From the NCBI RefSeq assembly GCF_004011695.2, contig NC_082419.1:1364001-1428000 (forward strand): a stretch of DNA of 64,000 nucleotides, written 5' to 3'. A program made the position numbers and the translations under genes. The stretch comes from Ascochyta rabiei (taxonomy: Eukaryota > Ascomycota > Dothideomycetes > Pleosporales > Didymellaceae). Of this stretch, positions 54,408-64,000 are shown piece by piece (within the stretch, counting starts at the first letter, position 1; each line of letters begins with the position of its first letter). The notes beneath the pieces were generated by a model. It ran no database searches. It worked only from the letters and a program-made list of their open reading frames with translations, and had not been told where the DNA came from.

Positions 54408-55733
54408 TGTGATGTGTGGAGTGTGTGGAGTGTGTGGAGCGTGTGAAGGGTAATTAGAGATGGATAAGTGTTGTAGTGGTGCGATTGAGTGCGTATGAAG
54501 CTTGGGATGTAGAGATGTGGTTGGAGCTGCAGCTCAGCTGTCTGTTAAGTTACCCAGCCGCCATGACGTCAACCTCGCCAAACCCTTGCTTGCTTGGAAC
54601 GACGTGCTCGTCATGGCATGGTCACTGCGAAGCGGCTCGAAAATGCAGCAATTTTCAGCAGCATGCTCTCAACAGCCTAGAGTTGTTCAGGAGATTGCAG
54701 TGATGGCCTTGATGTTGTTTCTGCAGCTCTTAATCCTCATGCCTGTCTCATCACCTGCGCCTAATGCGGCTAGTGCTTGCACCTTTGCATTTATTCTACT
54801 GATCCTGTCAAAAACGACATCAAGCGCTATCCTTGCTTGGAAAATCAGCTACGCCATGTTTGATCTGTCGTTTTTCAGACATCAACTACATGCACAAACT
54901 ACATGCACTCACAAACAACCTCTTCTTTCCCCATCACGATGACCTCATTCCTTGGCGGACCCACAGTGCTCACCATCTTCACGTGTTCAAGCAACAAGTT
55001 CTCCACAACGCGGTACCGAGGTGCTGCTATATTGGACAAGTCCAGGGCAAGCAGTCGTGACTAGACGCTAGTGAGGTGGAGTATCCTGTACAAGTTGACG
55101 AATGTGAGCGCTCGGCTCGAACCCACCTGAGCCACACGGACCAAAAGTACAGTAATCCATCAGATGGATTGACTGGGGTTCGAACAGTATGAATACCCGT
55201 GACAACGAACCTGTGTCGAACTGATATTAAAATCGATGCTAGCACTTGTGGTCTGTGCCTGAGATTGTACACAGAATTACAACAAAGCCTGCGGATTGCG
55301 CCCACTTCGGCAGTTCCAAGAAGGACCACTGGCATGGAGGCAAGAGATGAGGTCGTCGTCAAAGCAGTAGTATTTGTCTTTGGGACGGAATAGAGGTGAC
55401 GGCTGCTTCGGCATGGTTTTACTCCAGGTCCATATTTACGATGCTTGGAAACATCATCAATTGAGTTTGTATTTCGAACAACATACTAATCTGTTCAGGC
55501 ATCCTGGTTTGAGGAGATGATACTTCTCCAGCCCTTGAATAGCTGCGTTCTTCGTACCGGTGAGAACTATGGCGTGTCCAAGAGTTGTTAATTCATACTA
55601 TATGCGTTATATCGTTACAATCCCGTTGTAGTTCAGCACAACTAGTCTCTGGGTTCGACGTCTACTGACCCCGCCATGACACAAGACCTGAACCACGCTT
55701 CACCTTCCTAGCACCCTCCTCACATCCAGGTAT
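54408..55733. other. intergenic region, 1.3 kb, no supported gene
   Basis: Includes the LEA-like promoter and the 3' flank of the oxalate decarboxylase. A three-copy GTGTGTGGA repeat lies at 54418-54450, just upstream of the LEA-like ATG. A tRNA-like B box at about 55107-55120 (minus strand) lacks a correctly spaced A box. No gene is called. Confidence 0.45.
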
Positions 55734-57232
55734 CTACAACTCCTCCTTATCGTCATCATCGCCACTCTGCGTATCTCTGATCGGGTCTCTCTCGGCATTC
55801 TCAATGGCCTTGACGAACTTCTCTCCGCTCTTGGGATCAGTCGCGAACAAGTGCTCCTTGACCATTCGCTGCGGTGTCTCGCCCATCCACTGGAACAAGC
55901 TGAAGTCCTGGAATTTGTCTGCGCGGAAGATTTCGAGAACCTCAACATCCTCGTCGTCGGAGAGGTTTTCGATGAAGTGGCCCATGTTGCGTGGCACGAT
56001 GCCGACGTCGCCAGCTTGGTAATCAAAGGTTCGCGCTGTGCCTTCAGCTGCGAAGATGGTTACGCGGGCGCGGCCTTTGATGAAGAAGGACCATTCGTCT
56101 GCATTGGCTGGAAGGGGTTAGTAGATGTATAGTATCGTAGTGAAGGGGGGAGCTTACGGTGCCAGTGCATCTCTCTGAGCGCGCCGGGCTGGATGTTGAG
56201 ATGGGCCGCCGCCACTGTCTTGGACAGAGGGAAGTTGGTTGAGTCAGTGATGCGGACTTGACCTCCTGTTGTGTTCAGGGGCTCTTGAGCGAGCATCTTG
56301 TGAGTAAACTGCAGCTTGGACTTCTTGTAGCCGGGGCTTTTGCTTGGGATTTCTTTCTCAATCGAGTCTGGGTTTGAGCCTTGGAAGATGTACTTCTCCT
56401 TCTCAGGGATGGCTCTGAAGACCTCCGGCGCGACGCGAAAGTTCTCGGCTAGCACCGATTTGGGCGTGCGTGCCACCCAGTCGGTGAGAAGGAAGGTCGA
56501 GTCTTCGGAGAAGTTTCCGTCATCGAAGATGAGGAGGAACTCGGTGCCATTGGGGCTGAGACCTTGGAGGGAATGTGGGTGGCCGGATGGAAAGTACCAC
56601 AAGTCGCCCTTCTCAAGGTCATCGACGAAGCTGCCGCCTTCTGTATCGAGGGCAGTAATACGAACGCTGCCTTCAAGGACGTAGGCCCATTCGGCCTCCT
56701 TGTGCCAATGAAGCTCACGAATCACGCCCTCGTCGAGGCGCATATTGACACCAGCCAACTCCTTGCTAGTTGGAAGCTCACGAATAGTAGTCTGACGCGT
56801 CCATCCACCTTCTTCAATGCGAATGTGAGAGTCGGCGAACGACCAGCGCATGTTGGGCATGTTGCCATGGTCGGTGCTGGGTGGGCGGACCAGATCTGGA
56901 TTCTGCCTTTCGCGCTCCCTGTTGCGAGGACCCAGCATATCCGCACCATCGCCGTTTCGCTGTTCGTTGTTAGTTGAACGTCGCCAACACTAATGCTTCT
57001 GGTGTCGTGAATCCACACCATCTGCTCAACTCACCCATGGCAGAGGATGCAGCTTGTCGGCCTGGGCATCAATCTTCTTGTCGTATGGATCGCGGCTGTC
57101 AGGCGTATAGGGATTCACGACCTTGTGCGGGCCTGCGTGGTGTCGCACATTGCCCGGCAACGGCTGCTGTTCGACAGGCGCCGCCAACGCACTGCAGGCG
57201 CCTAGCGCAATGATGAAGCTCGACAGATGCAT
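55734..57232 (-). CDS. secreted bicupin oxalate decarboxylase
   Basis: The protein is 457 aa in three exons: 57035-57232, 56158-56959 and 55734-56107, with introns of 75 and 50 nt. A signal peptide is present (MHLSSFIIALGACSALA). The first splice gives LPWRNGDGADMLGPRN and the second HWHPNADEW, both well-known blocks of this family. Cupin 1 has metal ligands in HWHKEAEW (about residues 150-157) and HPHSLQG (about 193-199). Cupin 2 has HWHPNADEW (about 331-339) and the GIVPRNMGHFIENL segment. The lid loop of cupin 1 reads SEDST (about 217-221); the Glu there is the proton-donor position of bacterial OxdC, which supports decarboxylase over oxidase. The reaction is oxalate to formate and CO2, with Mn. 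Oxalate is common in plant-associated fungi, so a role in extracellular pH and oxalate control is likely. Confidence 0.93.
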
Positions 57233-57787
57233 GGTGTCTCTTCAATCAAACTCAATTGCAGAGCTGCAGTAAGAAATGGGCAACGCTCGCTTTTTGATTG
57301 CACGTCCGGCAGTTATTTGCCTTTTGGACGACGCGCAGTCCGTCTGATCCGCGGTTGCACATAGCCATGACGACACTTCAAGCTTTCTGACAAGGGCGCT
57401 GTGTGGCTGCCCGCCTTCCACACCATTGCATCGCCAAGTCCCCCGCACTCGATTTATGAAATTCGCACTTATCAAGTCTCACCAAAGCATCACACCCTCA
57501 GCTGTATAGCTTCTTCGAGAAGGTGCGTCGCAACCATCCAGCGCTATCCTGCAATTGCCGGCACGCACGGCAGAGAAGCTTGCAAAGCTTAAGCTGACGT
57601 GTGCCTGTAGATCTACCGTGCAGCCGATGTGAGCAATGGGGGAACCGCTGGAACCTTGCTCGAACCTGTTTGGTCGTGATGTCTAGTGTATAGACTCGCG
57701 CCGTCCGGCCCGCTAGCCGATCTACATATCCAGCCGCTGGCCATCCTGCACCTCACCCTCGACGTCTCACAGGCACCTTCCAATACC
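57233..57787. promoter_or_regulatory. divergent promoter region, oxalate decarboxylase (-) / DUF1275 protein (+)
   Basis: These 555 bp separate two outward-facing start codons. No further gene is supported, and no motif can be assigned with confidence. Confidence 0.4.
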
Positions 57788-58637
57788 ATGGCCGGCCCAT
57801 CACCACGCGGCGCATCTGCGCAAGGCCTCGACGAGGAAACCCCGCTGCTCGGCCGAGTCGCAAAAATCTCGGAGCGTCCCCATCTTAGCAAACATTTCAA
57901 ACAGGACGTCAGCCGTGATTGGGCAGATGCCGTGCTGTTGTTTGGTTACATCATCACAGGACTGCTGGATAGCTCAGCTGTGTTCATCTGGGGCAGCTTT
58001 GTGAGCATGCAAACGGGTGAGTAATCGAGCGCGAGTAAGCAGTACACCACTCACAAAGATACCAGGAAACACCATATATCTCGGTCTGGGACTCGTCGCG
58101 CCCTCTGAGGGCATCAGATGGGTCAAAGCGCTCACTTCGATCATCTCGTTTTGTGTTGGCTCGTTCTTTTTTGCGCGTTTTCATCGCCACTTCTCACCCA
58201 AGAAGCGCTGGGTGCTCGTTGCATCGTACTCTGCGCAGCTGCTTCTGATTGTCGCGGCTGCAGTCATTGTCACTTTCGGCGAAGATGTAAAGAACCAGCT
58301 GCACTGGCAAGCTCTCGTTCCCCTGGCCTCTGTTGCGTTTCAGTCGAGTGGCCAGGCTGTGACGTCACGCGCGCTGCAATTTAATGGTCTGACCAGCGTT
58401 GTCCTGACGAGCAACTACTGTGATCTGTTCTCCGATCCTAAGCTGTTCGCCTGGGATAACGTCGAAAGAAACAGGAGGATCGGCGCGCCTTTATTGCTGC
58501 TCTTTGGCGGTTGTATGGGAGGATTATGGGCTCACAGCAGTGTGGGTCTTGCGGGCGCGCTTTGGACTGCGGTAGGGTTGAAGATGCTGATCGTCATCGC
58601 GTGGATATTCTGGACAGGCGAAAAGGACGAGGAATGA
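57788..58637 (+). CDS. DUF1275 (YoaK family) membrane protein
   Basis: The protein is 266 aa: exon 1 at 57788-58016, a 49-nt intron at 58017-58065 (GTGAGT...ACCAG), exon 2 at 58066-58637. The splice restores FVSMQTGNTIYLGLGL, the family's signature block. The first TM carries DAVLLFGYIITGLLDSSAVF. Further TMs follow with SIISFCVGSFFFARF, LLLIVAAAVIVTF, and NGLTSVVLTSNYCDL (second signature), then GAPLLLLFGGCMGGLWA and the last, LKMLIVIAWIFWTG. That gives six TM segments. A hydrophilic N-terminus includes DEETPLLG, an acidic-dileucine signal that could direct it to the vacuole. Substrate and role of this family are unknown in fungi. The ATG at 57788 is preferred because the upstream frame is not conserved-looking. 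Confidence 0.86.
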
Positions 58638-58987
58638 TCTTGCACTGACAGTCTCTTCAAGGACGTCCAGCTCGTCTCAAACCCTCAGTAAACCCTACAA
58701 GATTGCTGCTCCAAACATCTGCCGCCGATGTGCAATCGGCACGTACGAAGAAATCTTACATAAACCAAACAGCATGCTTCTGCAACGACTAGTGTTGTTA
58801 GAGCGTACCTTGGAGATGTCCACGGCTATCAAAACTGCTCTTTGGGCAATCTTATAGGGACTATCTTGTCTAGTGCCAACTTTTCTACCTTTCACCTACC
58901 GTCAATTTGTCTAAGGCACTCACCCTCTTCTTCACCATCGTCTTTACTATACCTTGGCATCTTCTCCACGCACTCAACTGAACCACA
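58638..58987. other. intergenic, 350 bp
   Basis: 3' flank of the DUF1275 gene and promoter of the 2EXR gene. A C/T-rich tract at about 58918-58960 precedes the next ATG. Nothing else is seen. Confidence 0.4.
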
Positions 58988-59743
58988 ATGGTCACCAACG
59001 AATCGACCTCCGTAGCCAGTGAGCTTCTCTACAGCACTAGGCGCACCCTCGACGCTTTCCATCTCTTTCCTCAGCTCCCAGCCAACCTCCGCACTCGCGT
59101 GCTACAGCTCGCCGCGTCTGGTCCACGAACACGCTTTATCGAAGTATACAACTACACAGCGCCAACCTACACACCACGCCTCCGCTATATACCCCAACTA
59201 CCTCCACTCTTCCGTACGTCACACGAAACACGCATATTCAGCATCACCCACGAAGGCGGCGAGTTGATCTACTTCCTCGGCACCACGCCGGAGAAGCGGA
59301 AATTCTACTTCAACTTCGCCCGTGATATCATCTTCCTCAGCTCCCGTTTTACGCCTTCGGGTCACAGCACTGAGGCTTTCCGCCTCCGTGAGCTGTCGAC
59401 GCTGCTCCCGCTGCAGTTTTTGGCGAGAATGTCGCGCGTCGTGGTGACCTACTCCAGCCTGGATGGTTACAAGTCTATCGGAGGGGTGCTGCGTTGTTAT
59501 GTGGGATTGGAGACGCTGTATGTTAGTATGAGCGATTGGTGGAGCGATCGTAGTGTGAAGACGAGGTTACGGAGGGGACGGCCGCAGGTGGGGTATGTGG
59601 CGTGCAAGGTGGAGACGGAATTGAAGATTGCAGAGGCAGAGGAGACAGATGATGAGAGCGAGAGCGATGGAGAGTGTGTGGCAAGATTGGAGATCAGGAA
59701 GAGTAGGAGGGTGGTGGAGTGTGAGTTGAGACTTGATGAATAA
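58988..59743 (+). CDS. 2EXR-domain protein, 251 aa
   Basis: A single exon. The 2EXR signature is at residues 24-50: FHLFPQLPANLRTRVLQLAASGPR. It is followed by the usual second block with LPPLFRTSHETRIFSITHEG. A strand-rich middle contains RDIIFLSSRF and LARMSRVVVTYSS. The C-terminus is acidic (EETDDESESDGE) and ends ECELRLDE. 2EXR proteins form large families in filamentous ascomycetes with no established biochemical role. There are no TM segments and no signal peptide. The gene is intact. Confidence 0.82.
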   Translation: MVTNESTSVASELLYSTRRTLDAFHLFPQLPANLRTRVLQLAASGPRTRFIEVYNYTAPTYTPRLRYIPQLPPLFRTSHETRIFSITHEGGELIYFLGTTPEKRKFYFNFARDIIFLSSRFTPSGHSTEAFRLRELSTLLPLQFLARMSRVVVTYSSLDGYKSIGGVLRCYVGLETLYVSMSDWWSDRSVKTRLRRGRPQVGYVACKVETELKIAEAEETDDESESDGECVARLEIRKSRRVVECELRLDE

Positions 59744-61257
59744 GTAAGATCAGTTCTCACGGCGTGAGAATGAAAGAAAGTTGGGTCTGCTAGACTTAGG
59801 GTAGCTCCGAGTACCGGAATAAGATAAAGTACACCTGTTACATCTACCAAACATGACGGGTTCAGATTCAAATTATGTGTCTAAACATCTGAAAGTTCTT
59901 CTTCATCGTCAAGGTAGACAAGTCCAGAGAGCCGCTTGTGGCATCTGAGGATGTTCAGATCTCCTGAGAAGCAGTCTGTTTGTTTTCTCGAGCCATGTGG
60001 CTGATATTGGCCTGCCCATTGCTCTAGAACATGAGGCTGCAGAAAAGTGGGGCCAGGTGTGCCCGTGCACAAGTGACCACATCTTGCGCGCTTGCACAAG
60101 CTGCACGGGAACCTTCCACCATCAACTAAGGGTCATCGCCATCAGGGGCTGTGAAGCAAGGCTTTTCAGTGATATTTAAGTACCTTGGGCCTCCCTCATC
60201 CATCAACAGCCTGCTGCGCTGCGGCGCTGCAGCGCAACAACGCGTCGAAGTACTGCTCTTCCTGACTACTACATAAGGGCCTGCGCTCTAGTGCGATGTA
60301 TTGATAATAACAGAACGTATGATCGTATCTTTATCGCTAGAATACCGCTATCCATGTTCTCAACCGTGTACTATCCGGATTTGGAGCGGCGTTCACACAT
60401 CACGGCTGTCTGACCTTGCATCGTACCCTCATATGCATGTCTGATTGAAGCTTGGATCATGAAGGTTCCCAAACCGGCTCACAGATTCTAATCGGAAAAG
60501 CTTGACTTGAACCGATCAAGGGTGTTGCAACTACGCGGATCCCGACTGTCGGTACCTGTTCGCACGATCAAACGCCTCCCTCTGGCGACCTTCGAGTGCA
60601 GTGATGAACAACTCCATGTACCTGCATTAGACCGATTTACCGTTGAGCGGTATTTTGTACCGTCTCAGAGCAGTATCTGGACTGCCATAGCTTAGATAAC
60701 GGCACACATCTCCGATCCAACCCAAACCTCGACATCCTCATCTCGATGCTGAGTGACGCCTCGCCACACCACGCCCACCAGGTGACTTTACCTTGGAAAG
60801 GTATTTTCGCCAGAGATTTGCTTTTATACAAGACTCCCAGCCACATGCTGCCTCGTCCGACCGTTCGACCAACAACATACACATGCCAAGGGCAAATCTT
60901 AGCGCCCAAGAATCCTTTCTCACGCTATCGAGCGTCAAGCTCGGCAACACCGCCGTCCTTACCAACAAGTTGCAACTGTCTACGTCTCAATTCGCCAATC
61001 AGCCGGTTTTCTTTGGGGTTTGCGGCAGTATGAGTACCTCAATGTCCATTGCCAAGGCATCCCGCGGACTTGGCTATGGGTCCAGCCTAGCGTTCTGCGG
61101 TACCACCACAGGCATGTGGAGACGAGTATAAACATTTAAACCATGAGATATATCTTGTTTCTACATTACACGAAACACTTGACCGGTACCGTCTTCTGTC
61201 ACACGCTTCCAAGACACTCACAGTCGCTACGACCAATCCGTGCAATCACATATCACA
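59744..61257. other. intergenic region, 1.5 kb, no supported gene
   Basis: Only short frames without codon bias. A GCGCTGCGGCGCTGCAGCGC palindrome-like stretch is at 60211-60230. The last 120 bp upstream of the next gene, with short CA-rich segments, are the likely promoter. Confidence 0.4.
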
Positions 61258-61959
61258 ATGAGGGTTTCCGCTGTTATTTTCACCATCGCTGCCGCCGTTG
61301 CGGCCCAGAGTAGCTACACTGCTACCGGCGTAGGTTGTGAGCCGCATGGCGACCACTGGTATGTCGTTCTCGAAATAGTATTGGCACCTGACTGACCATG
61401 AACAGGCACTGCCCGGCTGGTGTTGCTGAGCCTACTACCGCACCCGCTGCTGAGGCTTCCGTTGACACTGTCTCTGCTACCGCGAGCGGTGTGTGCGAAC
61501 CTCACGATGACCACTGGTAAATGACCTGCAGTTATACAGTGTTGCAGCAAAATACTAACACCGGCCAGGCACTGCCCATCCGGCGTAGCTGAGCCCACAT
61601 TCGCTCCTTCAGCCGCATCTGCTTTCACAACTGCCGTCTCTGGCAGTATCACCACTGCCCCCTCAGCATCTGCATCTCACAGCCACGACGATGAGGACGA
61701 CCACTCCCACGCCGTCACGGCTGCTACCTGCGAGCCGCACAACGACCACTGGCACTGCCCGTCTGGCGTCTCCGAGCCCACCACCGCCCCTGCGCAGACC
61801 CGCAGCACCTCGCAAGTTTCTAATGCCAGCGGCGCCGGCGCATCGGCATCTGCGAGCGCCCCTGTTTCGCAGTCCACCGCCGCGGGATCCGTCGTTGGCG
61901 CGAGCCAGCAGGGCGTCTTGGCCGTCGTGTTGGGCGCTGTTGGCGCTTTCTTCTTGTAA
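61258..61959 (+). CDS. probable GPI-anchored surface protein with three Cys/His-rich repeats
   Basis: The protein is 200 aa in three exons: 61258-61358, 61406-61516 and 61569-61959. A signal peptide (MRVSAVIFTIAAAVAAQ) is followed by three copies of a CEPHxDHWHCPxGVxEPT motif: CEPHGDHW/HCPAGVAEPT, CEPHDDHW/HCPSGVAEPT and CEPHNDHWHCPSGVSEPT. The slash marks introns of 47 and 52 nt, which cut the Trp codon at the same place (TG/G) in repeats 1 and 2. Repeat 3 has no intron. Ser/Thr/Ala-rich linkers and a His/Asp patch (HSHDDEDDHSH) lie between the repeats. The C-terminus has a Ser-rich omega-like region and a hydrophobic tail (VLAVVLGAVGAFFL), as in GPI-anchored proteins. Two Cys and three His per repeat suggest metal binding (inference). 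Confidence 0.82.
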
Positions 61960-63577
61960 ATTTTAGCTTTTGAGCAGCCCCCCCATGAATTCGGTCGCTC
62001 CGATGGCGCGAAGGACCAGGACTCGTTTGTTGCCTAGAGAGTCGTCTATGCGTTGGTAATTCAACGATGCTCTCTCGACCAACAAAGCTCAGCTCAGGAA
62101 GCGAAACTCCCTCTTTCCCTCGGCTACCTCGACAGAATAAGCGAAGCGTAATGCATCACGAAAATAGATGTAAAGGAACACCCTGGCGTTCGATACCTTT
62201 CTCTGACTCTCATCAAGTCGTGAAACCTTTCAATGAAAACATCACTATCCACCTTCTCCTCTCTCCTCTCCTCTCCCTCCCCACCTGCACCGCCTTGTCC
62301 GCTATCTTACGTACAGACCTGAAATTTCGAACACAGTGTCCGAGATGATCTTTGCAGTATGGTATATGTAAGGCCAACGCACGGCAGCCAAGCCAAGCAT
62401 CTCCACGCTTGGCAGCCCATCACGGTGCTCACGTACCCAAACCCCCACCTCCGCGCGCGAGTCTCGGATTTTAACGAGGTGATTGCGGAGCTTGTATGTA
62501 CTGCCTACGAAACAGCACGTCGTTGACAGGCTGCGATCATTCTTGTGCTGGGATTCAATTTCGTAGGCCGATTTCGCTTCAAGTGGACGACGTCGCGAGT
62601 GAGTAACTATGCAGCTTCAGTAATCAAGTCGACGCCCTCGTTCTGCTGTGAAGCAGCTGCTGGTGTCTAGGCTTGCGCCGGACAAGTCCTATCACGGCAT
62701 GGGGTACGGTGCAATACCATACAAGCTAGCTATATGGTTTTCGGCCACTACAGCACGTTACCTTCCATTTGACGCGTTCTTTTACTAGCATCACGGGCTC
62801 AGGATAGACGCCCGTACGGTTGCTATGGACTCCGCTATTGCTGATCTTGACGTTAGCTATTCTTAATGAACGATATAGCAACGGTAAAGCTATTAGGGTA
62901 GCTAGAGCTAGAGCAGCAGCATTACAAGCCAAGCAGATATAACAACAGAGAGAGAAAAAAAAAATGTAGCTGCTCTCAGATTTAGAACTCTGTGTATAGA
63001 GGAGCCATTGTACATGGCCGAAAACGGCCGAAAACGCTATGGGGCCGAAAACTTTAGGGTTTGGCTTACTTGCTCCTTTATAGAAGAGAGAAAATAGAAC
63101 ATGTTCTTACGTGTCTTGTTATCACTCCAATATGTCACTCTAATCTGTCACTCCAATCTGTCATTACGCGTAGCTATGCAGCAGTCTTTTCTTACGCTTC
63201 GATTCTAGTTTGGCTACTACTGCTACTACTACTACTACCATCCAGATGCTATATCCACGTAGACAGAAGTTAAACCAGTATTCCAATACCAGTGTATCGC
63301 TTCATCCCGACGGCATAAACTCCTATCCCCAACGGTAGCCATCCACTCTGCATACCGGTAGCCAAGTCGTTTCCCGGCGAAGAAAAAAGCAGGTGGGGAT
63401 GCGCGCTGTCTACCTGCTGTGGTCAGAAGGAGAGGAGACCGCTGTGTGGAAGAGGTATACGTCAGCTGAGTCCAGGACAGGGGGGGTTTCGCTCGGGCGT
63501 GCATGCAAGTGTGTCGGATGCGGGTGGGTGGGGAAAAGGTTTTGTGTGGTTTGTAATATGCTTCTGGACATCTCTGG
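61960..63577. other. intergenic with AT-rich, transposon-like remains
   Basis: No intact gene. 61960-62700 is of mixed composition and has a CT-rich tract at about 62255-62290. 62850-63250 is AT-rich with short repeats: GGCCGAAAAC three times at about 63017-63052, a 13-bp CACTCCAATCTGT-type repeat (four copies, about 63121-63165) and a (CTA)n run at about 63215-63238. These look like remains of a mobile element, but no element can be named. Confidence 0.45.
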
Positions 63578-64000
63578 CTAGTTGTTTTCATGGTGGGATT
63601 CGCTGGTGGTAGGATTCTGAATGGGAAGCTGTAGAGATGCACTGGGCTTGGACGGCGCGTATGCATCGCTGGCGTTGTCGGGGTTGGAGACTTAGATGTT
63701 GCTGTCGATGATAGGGACGTGGTAGTGTCCATTGGCGTGCAGACTCTCGATGAACTCGGAAAACGCTGCTTGAGGGTGTGTGACGTTGTTGTTGGTGAAG
63801 TCGCGGTACAGGTCGTAGATGTCGAGGTCGTTCCACAGACACTCGAGGGGAATGTTGGCCTCGCGGTAGCCGTCAACTACGCCCTGGACTACCGAGATGT
63901 TCTCGTAGCCCCAGCGGGCTTGGTGGTAGCTGAAGATCCAGTACATCTTGGAAGGTCGGCATGGTACGGGAGTTGTGGGAGAACTACACTGACCTGCATG
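63578..64000 (-). pseudogene. broken GH31 alpha-glucosidase, cut by window edge
   Basis: GH31 enzymes hydrolyse terminal alpha-glucosides and related bonds. The exon at 63695-63946 reads MYWIFSYHQARWGYENISVV, then NIPLECLWNDLDIYDLYRDF and SLHANGHYHVPIIDSNI, an excellent match to the GH31 barrel. A 47-nt intron (63947-63993, GTCAGT...CCAAG) and the last bases of an upstream exon (63994-64000) follow to the right edge. After DSNI, where the family has Tyr (DSNIY.PNP), the codon is TAA (63692-63694). The same frame then continues with family-like VSNPDNASDAYAP and QNPTTSE, until a second stop, TAG, at 63578-63580. Homology then fades. I did not find the downstream nucleophile region, so the 3' half seems lost. 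An alternative to decay is a sequence error, but two stops and a missing 3' end make that unlikely. Confidence 0.72.

Noticed and set aside
55040..55130. tRNA-like B box (GGTTCGAGCC on the minus strand) with a TGGCTCAGG A-box-like motif
   Set aside because: The two boxes are almost touching, so no cloverleaf of normal size can form.
60637..61131. Overlapping frames on both strands just upstream of the GPI-type gene
   Set aside because: No codon bias and no domain; the region is more likely promoter.
62726..62932. Short minus-strand frame in AT-rich DNA that might be a transposase remnant
   Set aside because: No transposase motif is readable. The surrounding short repeats suggest mobile-element remains, but the frame itself gives no support.

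Overview
This window is nuclear DNA of a filamentous ascomycete (Pezizomycotina). The evidence is short spliceosomal introns (about 44-90 nt, GT...AG, often with a CTGAC-like branch site), a fungal actin gene, a HET-domain gene, fungal-only families (2EXR, CBM18-AA7 oxidase, S41 CPAF-like peptidase, Fes1, Sec16, Neo1) and several clear traces of repeat-induced point mutation (RIP). A Dothideomycete is my best guess, but nothing in the window proves the class. I saw no operon, CRISPR array, rRNA or convincing tRNA gene.

Layout. 1-10 kb: a HET-domain gene cut by the left edge (-), the DEAH helicase Ecm16/Dhr1 (-), a Pac3-like proteasome chaperone (+), the Hsp70 exchange factor Fes1 (-) and actin (+, six coding exons, with probable introns in both UTRs). 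10-16 kb: an MFS transporter (+), an MDR-family oxidoreductase (-) and an unrecognised membrane protein (+). 16-20.5 kb: a gene-poor, AT-rich stretch holding one small multi-TM gene. It ends in a tandem array of about 211-bp units that are mutated copies of the 3' end of the neighbouring VTC gene. 20.5-36.7 kb: a Vtc2/3-like polyphosphate-polymerase subunit (-), a MYND-finger protein (-), Sec16 (-) and, sharing its promoter, the Neo1-type P4-ATPase (+). 36.7-49 kb: gene-poor DNA with two secreted enzymes, a S41 peptidase and a chitin-binding flavo-oxidase. 49-64 kb: small and lineage-specific genes (two disordered proteins with internal repeats, an LEA-like repeat protein, a 2EXR protein and a GPI-type Cys/His-repeat protein), plus a bicupin oxalate decarboxylase, a DUF1275 membrane protein and, at the right edge, a broken GH31 alpha-glucosidase.

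How the genes fit together: most conserved genes are unrelated housekeeping functions (ribosome biogenesis, proteasome assembly, Hsp70 cycle, cytoskeleton, secretion, polyphosphate). The accessory genes look like secreted or surface functions of a plant- or litter-associated fungus (chitin-binding oxidase, oxalate decarboxylase, S41 peptidase, surface repeat protein). Splice sites were chosen by eye so that phase and protein homology are both kept; in every multi-exon model the exon lengths sum to a multiple of three.

The most unusual structure is the array at about 19.47-20.69 kb. Four full units, plus a worn partial one, carry the last ~54 codons of the VTC gene and its 3' flank. They differ from the living gene almost only by C-to-T and G-to-A changes, so the array is a fossil of local tandem duplication hit by RIP, while the terminal, functional copy has stayed intact.
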